A stretch of 64,000 nt of DNA. It comes from Candidatus Woesearchaeota archaeon CG10_big_fil_rev_8_21_14_0_10_45_16 (GTDB taxonomy: Archaea; Nanobdellota; Nanobdellia; Woesearchaeales; GW2011-AR9). Location of the stretch: contig PCXY01000005.1 in assembly GCA_002762785.1 (NCBI GenBank), positions 124,001-188,000 of the forward strand, written 5' to 3'. The notes beneath the pieces are model-generated. The model worked only from the letters and a program-made list of their open reading frames with translations. It was not told the DNA's origin and did not search any database. The translations under genes were made by a program, and so were the position numbers. Positions 18,958-26,460 of this stretch are shown in pieces; positions within the stretch are counted from its first letter, which is position 1; each line of letters starts with the position of its first letter.

Positions 18958-19160
18958 CGCTCCAGCCAGCGCATGCTGTCCCCGGTACGTTCATTGAACC
19001 AGGACTGGCAGCCGCGACAGAAAAAACGGGTCAGGCCGTTCCGTTCATAACCTCTCTTGATGATAGTGTAGCCGGTCTCTGACAGTTTACGGGAAGTCTT
19101 ACAGTAGGGACAGATACAGTAAACCATCTTTAGATCTGACAAAAAGCGCGCAGGTTTCAT
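18954..19160 (-). CDS. Small zinc-ribbon protein (transposase-type zinc ribbon)
   Basis: CPYC...FFCRGCQSWFN, 68 aa, TATA-like box upstream. Confidence 0.5.
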   Translation of the reverse strand: MKPARFLSDLKMVYCICPYCKTSRKLSETGYTIIKRGYERNGLTRFFCRGCQSWFNERTGDSMRWLER

Positions 19161-19324
19161 AAAGACAAAAAAGGCCTTGCTTATAATAGAGATTTATGGA
19201 ATTAGGTTCCATCTCAAAAGCGCGCATAATTACTTAAACTTTATAAATGGATAATTGGAGCGTTTCCCACAGGTGTTTGTAATCATGAGAATCAGATTAA
19301 ATAATGAAGGAAAGGTGGTGGAAC

Positions 19325-20650
19325 ATGAATATTAAAGAAGAGCTTAGGGCTGGCAACAAGAAGCTAGCCGTGTGGGGTCTGGGATATATCGGATTTTCCT
19401 CGATTGCTCATTTCGCAAAGGAAGGAGTAAGCTGTATCGGCACAGATGTAGCTGTTAACCGTGTCGATGACGTCAATAACGGCAAGGCGACAATCCCCAA
19501 CCTTGATTTCTGGCTGGGATTTGATACGAGGCCACTAGCCAGAGATGGCAAGATGAGAGCTACTACTGACTGGAAAGAAGCAGTGAAAGCTGATGTGGCT
19601 GTCCACCTCATCACTATCCCAACAGAGATGAATGGCAAGCCGTATCATGATATCCTCATCGACGTTATCGAAAAACTCAGCAGCTATAAAAATATCTCCT
19701 GCGAGCGCCCGCCGCTAGTGATCGTCGAGAGCACCCTTACTCCTACCGTGGCTGACAATCTCGTCATTCCGCTTTTCCGTAAGAACGGGCTGGAGGTTGG
19801 AAGGGACATTCTTCTTGGGGTGGCTCCAAGAAGAGATTGGTTTACCTCTGCAGATAAAGGACTAAGAATGCTTCCTCGGGTTGTGGGGGGAACGAATGCG
19901 TATACGACCCAAGTCATGGCTGATGTTCTCGGTATCATCTGCAAGAACATAATCCCAGCTAAAGATCATAAGCATGCGGCGATGGTCAAGAGCATCGAAA
20001 ATGCGTACAGGCAGCTGGACATCGCGTTCGCCAACCAGCTCACACTGGCTTATCCAGACATGGACATGACCAGTATCCTGAAGATGGTCGGCACCAAATG
20101 GAACGTAGAGACTTATCATCCCTCCTTCGGGACGGGAGGTTATTGCATCCCATTAGCTCCACAGTACGTGCTTGAAGGCGCAAAACATCCTGAACAGCTG
20201 ACGCTTCTGCAGGCTTCCCTCAAGACTGATTTCACCCAGCCAGAGAAAGTGGTAGAGAGTATCATCAAAAGAGGTGTAAGAAAGATAGCAGTTCTTGGTA
20301 TCGCGTACACAGGAGACCTAAAAGTTCATACGTTAAGTCCAGCATTTCCGATCATCAGGAAGCTGAGGGAAAATGGTATTGACGTTAAAGTACATGACCC
20401 ATACTACAACGAAGAAGAGATCAAGAAGCTGACGGAATGTCCATCAGTTGTGTTTCCTCAGGGGCTGAGTGATCGAGACTGCGTGATCGTCGTCTCACCG
20501 CATATGCAATACCGTTACACCCATAAAAATGATGTCGTCAGCAATCTCCAGAGTGCAAAGCTGATCCTTGATAACATGGGTGTCTGGAACGACATCTCTT
20601 TCCCACCGCCGATACAATACTATGAAGCAGGCCATGCTAACTGGCTTTAA
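19325..20650 (+). CDS. Nucleotide-sugar dehydrogenase, UDP-GlcNAc/ManNAc 6-dehydrogenase-like (WbpA/WecC)
   Basis: KLAVWGLGYIGFSSIAHFAKEGVSCIGTD NAD fold; ENAYRQLDIAFANQL; FGTGGYCIPLAP; start at ATG 19325 after purine-rich GGAAAGGTGGTGG. Confidence 0.85.
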   Translation: MNIKEELRAGNKKLAVWGLGYIGFSSIAHFAKEGVSCIGTDVAVNRVDDVNNGKATIPNLDFWLGFDTRPLARDGKMRATTDWKEAVKADVAVHLITIPTEMNGKPYHDILIDVIEKLSSYKNISCERPPLVIVESTLTPTVADNLVIPLFRKNGLEVGRDILLGVAPRRDWFTSADKGLRMLPRVVGGTNAYTTQVMADVLGIICKNIIPAKDHKHAAMVKSIENAYRQLDIAFANQLTLAYPDMDMTSILKMVGTKWNVETYHPSFGTGGYCIPLAPQYVLEGAKHPEQLTLLQASLKTDFTQPEKVVESIIKRGVRKIAVLGIAYTGDLKVHTLSPAFPIIRKLRENGIDVKVHDPYYNEEEIKKLTECPSVVFPQGLSDRDCVIVVSPHMQYRYTHKNDVVSNLQSAKLILDNMGVWNDISFPPPIQYYEAGHANWL

Positions 20651-20654
20651 GACG

Positions 20655-22253
20655 ATGACTATTGCCATAGCACAGATCAATCCCACCGTCGGTGATCTTG
20701 ACCGCAACCTGGAGAAGATTAGCGACCACATAGCTAAGGCCAGGATGAAAGGTGTTAAACTGGTGGTGTTCCCAGAGTTGTGTGTTACAGGTTACCCGCC
20801 AAAAGATCTACTGAGCAAGAAAGCCTTCGTAAAGAAAAATAAAGAGATCTTGGAAAAGGTTGTTGGTTTAAGCCGCGACATGGGTTTGATAATCGGTTTT
20901 GTTGATGAAAGAGAAGGCAGGTTATTCAACGCGGCAGCAGTGATAGAAGATGGAGAGCTGAAAGCTGTTTATCACAAGATGAACCTGCCAAACTATGATG
21001 TCTTTGATGAAAAAAGGTATTTCACACCAGGCAGCCAAGCAGTCTCTTTGGCTGTAGCTGGGTTCAGGGTGGGATTAACCATCTGTGAAGATATCTGGGT
21101 TGAGGATGGACCTGTCAGTAACTTTTCGGGTTCAAACACGGACCTGATAATCAACATCTCGGGATCGCCGTATCATCTGGGGAAGCGGAAACTACGTGAA
21201 GACCTTCTGAGAAAACGGGCATTGGAAAGCGGACTGCCGATAGTCTATGCCAACCTGGTCGGCGCTCAGGACGACTTAATCTTCGACGGCAGGAGTTATG
21301 TTTTTAATCAGAAAGGAGAAAAGATCGCTGAAGCGAAGTCGTTTGAGGAGGATCTGCTGATAGTAGATGATCTTATCACTGCTCCCATAGTTGTATCGGA
21401 AGAAGAAGAGATGAAAGACCTTTATCAGGCTCTAGTATTAGGCATCAGAGATTATTTTCAAAAAAATGGTTTTAAGAAGACGGTATTAGGATTAAGCGGC
21501 GGTATCGATTCCGCCCTTACGGCCGTATTGGCTGTGGAAGCGTTAGGAAAAGAGAACGTTAGAGGGATATCCATGCCCAGCAAGTTCTCGTCGTCCGGAA
21601 GTGTCGATGATGCCAAAGCTTTAGCCGAGAATCTAGGGATAGACTTACAGGTCGTCCCCATCAAAGCCGTCTTTGACAACTACCTTGAAACCCTTAACCC
21701 TCATTTTGAAGGGATGCCATTTAATGTTGCCGAGGAAAATATCCAGGCTAGGATACGGGGAAATTTTCTGATGGCCCTGTCGAACAAGTTCGGCTATCTG
21801 GTGCTGACGACCGGCAACAAATCGGAGTTATCTGTAGGGTATGCTACCCTTTATGGGGATATGTGTGGAGGATTAGCAGTAATATCTGATGTCTTCAAGA
21901 CAAAAGTCTATGATCTTTCTAGGTATATCAACCAGCAGGCTGGAAAAGAAATAATCCCCTCATCAACGATCACTAAAGAACCGTCAGCAGAACTACGGGA
22001 AGACCAGAGAGACACTGACTCACTGCCGCCATACGAGATGCTTGACGCCATCCTTAGAGAGTATATCGAGAACGATAAAGGGAAAGAAGAGATTGCAGCT
22101 TTGGGCTTTTCAGAAGAATTGGTCAAGAAGATCATCAGTATGGTAGACCGCAGCGAGTATAAAAGGCAACAGGCTGCGCTGGGCTTGAAAGTAAGTCCGT
22201 TAGCGTTCGGTTCCGGCAGAAGAGTGCCGATAACCAACAGGTGGAAAGAATGA
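20655..22253 (+). CDS. nadE: Glutamine-dependent NAD+ synthetase (nitrilase + NAD synthase domains)
   Basis: IAQINPTVGDLDRN, FPELCVTGYPPKDLL, GLTICEDIW; LGLSGGIDSALTAVLA P-loop; TTGNKSELSVGYATLYGD; start at ATG 20655. Confidence 0.93.
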   Translation: MTIAIAQINPTVGDLDRNLEKISDHIAKARMKGVKLVVFPELCVTGYPPKDLLSKKAFVKKNKEILEKVVGLSRDMGLIIGFVDEREGRLFNAAAVIEDGELKAVYHKMNLPNYDVFDEKRYFTPGSQAVSLAVAGFRVGLTICEDIWVEDGPVSNFSGSNTDLIINISGSPYHLGKRKLREDLLRKRALESGLPIVYANLVGAQDDLIFDGRSYVFNQKGEKIAEAKSFEEDLLIVDDLITAPIVVSEEEEMKDLYQALVLGIRDYFQKNGFKKTVLGLSGGIDSALTAVLAVEALGKENVRGISMPSKFSSSGSVDDAKALAENLGIDLQVVPIKAVFDNYLETLNPHFEGMPFNVAEENIQARIRGNFLMALSNKFGYLVLTTGNKSELSVGYATLYGDMCGGLAVISDVFKTKVYDLSRYINQQAGKEIIPSSTITKEPSAELREDQRDTDSLPPYEMLDAILREYIENDKGKEEIAALGFSEELVKKIISMVDRSEYKRQQAALGLKVSPLAFGSGRRVPITNRWKE

Positions 22254-23134
22254 AGATTCTCGTACTTGGAGGATCTGGTTTTGTCGGTATTCCGATCGTC
22301 CGAAAGTTACAGCAGAGTCATCTTTTAACTGCTACTTATCAGAGAGAGATACCCCAGGAGAAAAAATGTACTTGGGTCCAGCTTGATGTGACCAAAGAAG
22401 GAACCCTGCGTTCTCTTCTTAATAAAGTCGAGCCTGACCTCATCGTCAACTGCTTAGCTATTTCTAACATTGATGTTTGTGAACAGGACCATGCCCTCTG
22501 CAACAGGATCAATGTACGGCCGACAGAGATCATAAAAGATTACTGTACACTAAATCAGCAGGTAAGATACATCTTCTTTTCCACCAGCAATGTCTTTGAT
22601 AATAAAGGGAGCGTCAATAGTTTTGAAAACGATGAACCGAACCCCTGTAATCATTACGGCAAGAGCAAAGTACACTGTGAAGAGATCATCAAGACCATGC
22701 CGCACTATGCCATCATCCGTCCCTGCATAATCTTCGGTATTCCTGAGAAAGGTCAACATGAAAACATCTTTAACTATATTTATAAAGGGCTTTCCACGGG
22801 AGAAAGATTTACTGGATTTACAGATTTCCGACGAAGCCCCTGTTATGTTGAAGACGTGGCTTTGCTTGTCGAAAGGATCGTGGAGATGGGTAGTGAAGGT
22901 ATCTTCCACGCTAGTGGTGAGGCCCTGACCATGGCGGAATTTGCGGATAAAGTAGCTGATTTTTTTAAGTTCGATAAGTCTGGAATCCGAAGAGAGAAGA
23001 GCGGCGACACCGGCCGCGACAAGTACCGGCCTAAGAACACGGCTCTCAACTGCGCCCGCACCATGAAAGAGCTCCATTTTACATTTAGGCCTTTACAGGC
23101 ATCATTAGAAGATATACGGAGGCGATTAATATGA
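22250..23134 (+). CDS. SDR-family dTDP-4-dehydrorhamnose reductase-like (RmlD-like) protein
   Basis: MKILVLGGSGFVGIPIV; YGKSKVHCEE (YxxxK); IIRPCIIFG. Confidence 0.8.
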   Translation: MKILVLGGSGFVGIPIVRKLQQSHLLTATYQREIPQEKKCTWVQLDVTKEGTLRSLLNKVEPDLIVNCLAISNIDVCEQDHALCNRINVRPTEIIKDYCTLNQQVRYIFFSTSNVFDNKGSVNSFENDEPNPCNHYGKSKVHCEEIIKTMPHYAIIRPCIIFGIPEKGQHENIFNYIYKGLSTGERFTGFTDFRRSPCYVEDVALLVERIVEMGSEGIFHASGEALTMAEFADKVADFFKFDKSGIRREKSGDTGRDKYRPKNTALNCARTMKELHFTFRPLQASLEDIRRRLI

Positions 23135-24069
23135 CTTTAACGTTAGTGACAGGAGGAGCAGGATTTATCGGCAGCCATCTGGTAGAAGCTTTAGCGGAGA
23201 AAGGATATAAAGTAAGGGTCCTCGACAGCCTGATCAAAGGAAAATTGTCAAGCATCAAGTATCTTATCGATCAAGGAAAAGTTGACTTTATGGAAGGAGA
23301 TATCCGCAACAAAGACACTGTTGACGAAGCCATGAAAGATGTCGATTATGTTTTCCATACCGCCGGCATCCATATTGCCAAGAGCGTGGCTTCTCCTGAC
23401 GATTGCATCAGCACCAATATCCAAGGGTCATATAACGTATTTCATTCTGCATTGAAGCATGGCGTCAAGCGGGTGATCTTTTCTTCGTCCTCTAGCGTCT
23501 ATGGCGACCCAAAAAAACTGCCGATGGCTGAAAGCGACCAGCTTTATCCTGCCGAACCGTACGGAGCCGGTAAATTGTATTGCGAGCATCTGCTGCAGCA
23601 TCTGGGCAAGAAAGGCCTGAAGTATAATTCGCTTCGTTATTTTAACGTCTATGGCGAGAGGCAGGCGGCTCATGCTTATTATACCACGGTAGTCACCCAT
23701 TTTATCAGACGTATCATGAACAATGAACCCCCGACGATCGACGGCAAAGGCGACCAGTCGATGGATTTCACCCATGTTTCGGATGTTGTCAGAGCAAATA
23801 TCAGGGCCATGGAATGTGAAGCTGTCAACCAGGAATTTAACGTAGGGACAGGAATCAGCACTTCGGTAGCCAAGCTGGCGGAGATCATCATCAAAGCCCT
23901 CGGAAAAGAGTTACAGCCGATCTTTAGAGAGAGAGAGGTCTTTGTCACCAGAAGACAGGCTGATACTACCAAAGCGCAGCAGCTTCTTGGCTTTACTGCC
24001 CAGGTCAATGTCGAGGATGGGATCGCTGCGGTAGCTAGAGAGATAGCTGCTCATCCGGAGAGGTACTAA
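23131..24069 (+). CDS. NAD-dependent sugar epimerase/dehydratase (UDP-glucose 4-epimerase-like)
   Basis: LVTGGAGFIGSHLVEALAEKG; SSSSSVYGDPKKLPM; YGAGKLYCE (YxxxK); LRYFNVYGERQ. Confidence 0.88.
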   Translation: MTLTLVTGGAGFIGSHLVEALAEKGYKVRVLDSLIKGKLSSIKYLIDQGKVDFMEGDIRNKDTVDEAMKDVDYVFHTAGIHIAKSVASPDDCISTNIQGSYNVFHSALKHGVKRVIFSSSSSVYGDPKKLPMAESDQLYPAEPYGAGKLYCEHLLQHLGKKGLKYNSLRYFNVYGERQAAHAYYTTVVTHFIRRIMNNEPPTIDGKGDQSMDFTHVSDVVRANIRAMECEAVNQEFNVGTGISTSVAKLAEIIIKALGKELQPIFREREVFVTRRQADTTKAQQLLGFTAQVNVEDGIAAVAREIAAHPERY

Positions 24070-24070
24070 G

Positions 24071-25210
24071 ATGACAGGTGAAGAATTTCTGCCTTTGGCA
24101 AAACCAGGTATCGGAGAGGAAGAGTTGAACGCCGTCGTGGAGGTTCTCAAGTCAGGATGGCTGACCACGGGGCCGAAAGTGAAAGAGTTTGAAGAGAAGA
24201 TGCAGGAATACCTGGGCTGCGCTAAAGCAGTTGGTTTAACATCCTGTACTGGCGGCTTGCATATTGCTTTAGCAGCTTTAGGCATCGGTCCCGGTGATGA
24301 AGTTATCTTACCAACGTATACTTTTGTGGCCTGCGCTCATGTCGTTGAATGGGTCGGAGCAAAACCTGTATTGGTGGATGTAGAGAAAGACACGTTCAAC
24401 ATAGATCCGGCCGCTATCGAGACAGCCATCACGCCAAGGACAAAAGCGATCATGCCAGTCCATTTTGCCGGGCATGCCTGCGACCTAGACCGGATTATGG
24501 ATATTGCTAAGAAACATGGTCTGTTTGTCGTTGAAGATGCTGCTCATGCTATTGGTACCGAATATAAAGGTCGTAAGATAGGTACTTTTGGTGATGTGAC
24601 AGCTTTCAGTTTTTATGTGACGAAGACGATAACTACGGCCGAAGGCGGCATGGTCACCACCAATGACCCAGAACTAGGACAGAAACTGAAAAGGAAGTCT
24701 TATTTCGGCGTCGATAAAGATGCCTATGGTCGTTATACGGACAAAGGAACCTGGTATTATGAAGTCATCGAATCCGGCTTCAAGTACAACATGGATAATA
24801 TCCAAGGTGCGCTGGGTGTGGAACAGCTCAAAAAATTGGAGGGATTTATCGCTAAAAGGAGAGAACTGGTAGATCATTATAATGAACTCCTGAAAGATGT
24901 TCCGGGAGTGGTAATCCCTACTGAGAAAGATTATACCAGACATTCTTACCATCTGTATCCAGTGTTGATTAATTCTGGAAGGAAAGATTTTATTGAGAAA
25001 CTGCGTGAACGGAAGATCGGGGCCAGCGTCCATTTCATCCCGCTGCATCTTCACCCCTACTATCAGAAAAAGTACGGGTATAAGAGAGGCGACTTCCCTA
25101 CGGCTGAATTCATCTATGACCGGGAAGTATCGCTGCCGTTATATCCCGGAATGACCAGGCAAGATGTCGAGTATGTGGTCGAAGCAGTGAAGGAGATTCT
25201 GTTTTCTTAA
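24071..25210 (+). CDS. DegT/DnrJ/EryC1/StrS-family sugar aminotransferase
   Basis: LAKPGIGEEELNAVVEVLKSGWLTTGPKV; VVEDAAHAIGTEYKG; TAFSFYVTKTITTAEGGMV. Confidence 0.92.
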   Translation: MTGEEFLPLAKPGIGEEELNAVVEVLKSGWLTTGPKVKEFEEKMQEYLGCAKAVGLTSCTGGLHIALAALGIGPGDEVILPTYTFVACAHVVEWVGAKPVLVDVEKDTFNIDPAAIETAITPRTKAIMPVHFAGHACDLDRIMDIAKKHGLFVVEDAAHAIGTEYKGRKIGTFGDVTAFSFYVTKTITTAEGGMVTTNDPELGQKLKRKSYFGVDKDAYGRYTDKGTWYYEVIESGFKYNMDNIQGALGVEQLKKLEGFIAKRRELVDHYNELLKDVPGVVIPTEKDYTRHSYHLYPVLINSGRKDFIEKLRERKIGASVHFIPLHLHPYYQKKYGYKRGDFPTAEFIYDREVSLPLYPGMTRQDVEYVVEAVKEILFS

Positions 25211-25274
25211 AATTATTATCTTATTTTAAATATTATTCTAAAATTCTAAAAAATAGATCAATAAAAACTTAATC

Positions 25275-26372
25275 CTACTTCTTTTCCCACTTCTCATTGA
25301 TTATCTGCGAGAAGAGATCGTAGTCAGGGTCTGCCCCCTCAACGAGCGGCATGACAATCTCATCTTTGAAACGATGACCCCACCGGTTCCTCATCGGATC
25401 ATTAGGCTTCGTCGCATAAATAGTAGCTGCTCGTAAGAAGTGGTTAAGGTCCAGAGCTCTCATCGCTGCTCTCGTGGCAGTATCATCAAGATCGATAGTC
25501 CCGTCGGCAGCACGATATCCTTCAACAAGAGCTTTATGCACATCCGCCGTCCTTGCAAATGCAGGATTGGCAAACTGCCAGAAGGCATTATAAAACTCAG
25601 CTGCCGGAATACCGGCCTGCGCGAAGTTGCATTGGTCGAAACCATCTATTTCACCGGACTCATCAAGATAAATGTTCCCACGATGAGTATTCGCTAAAAC
25701 CAGAACTGGAGCAGGAAACTCCATGCCTTTGACATCTTCAAGAGATTTTCTTGCATGGACACGGACAGCATCTAACTCTGCAGGATTAAAGACTTTCTCG
25801 TGAGGATTCCAAGCCAGGTTTCCAGTAAGGAACCGTTCCAACCGTTTACTATAATGGTCGACAGAATTCTCAATCTTAAGATTAAGATCACCGTATTCTT
25901 CATCTTCTTTAAGAGGAACAACAGCCTGAACATAAGCAAATAAAGCGCCTACTTTCCGCATCAGACCAAGATATGTCGCTTGACGCTGTTCCTCAGGAAG
26001 TGAAGCAACATAATTCTGGATGTTTTCCCCTTGCAAAGCCTCTCTGAGAAGGAAGGGAGTTCCATCAGCTGCTCTTCCCAGTTTAACTGCAGCTCCCGGA
26101 ACACCAAAAGAAACAAAATAATCATAGATCTCACATTCCCTTTCCAAAGAGATAGTTCCCTGAAAGACAGATTCAACCGTCTTCTCTCCCCACTTCTTTT
26201 CAAGATCGCTTTGGAAAGTAATGTCATAACTATCATGATGATCATCACAATCGAGAACTTGCGCTCGATATTTATGATGACCTATGTCAGTAGAGACGAG
26301 TTTGATAGAATCAACTCTGAATCCGATGTGTTCAATAGCTTTTCGAGCATATTCAGGAGTTATCTTATCCAT
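25275..26372 (-). CDS. Aminoglycoside-phosphotransferase/kinase-like protein
   Basis: VLANTHRGNIYLDESGEIDGFDQCNF resembles the APH catalytic/metal loop in modified form. Confidence 0.45.
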   Translation of the reverse strand: MDKITPEYARKAIEHIGFRVDSIKLVSTDIGHHKYRAQVLDCDDHHDSYDITFQSDLEKKWGEKTVESVFQGTISLERECEIYDYFVSFGVPGAAVKLGRAADGTPFLLREALQGENIQNYVASLPEEQRQATYLGLMRKVGALFAYVQAVVPLKEDEEYGDLNLKIENSVDHYSKRLERFLTGNLAWNPHEKVFNPAELDAVRVHARKSLEDVKGMEFPAPVLVLANTHRGNIYLDESGEIDGFDQCNFAQAGIPAAEFYNAFWQFANPAFARTADVHKALVEGYRAADGTIDLDDTATRAAMRALDLNHFLRAATIYATKPNDPMRNRWGHRFKDEIVMPLVEGADPDYDLFSQIINEKWEKK

Positions 26373-26460
26373 GCTTTCAATTTATCAACACCACTTTTAA
26401 AGCTTATGGAAGTGAAACCAGCATCATAAACTATATAAAGCGGCAAAAGTCGAAAAAAGC

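Noticed and set aside
19141-19227. AAAAGCGCGCA direct repeat around the start of the zinc-ribbon gene
   Set aside because: 11-nt repeat, two copies, no other element-end features such as inverted repeats or target duplication.
22550-23077. 175-aa minus-strand ORF opposite the RmlD-like gene
   Set aside because: Antisense shadow of a well-supported CDS; no recognisable motifs.
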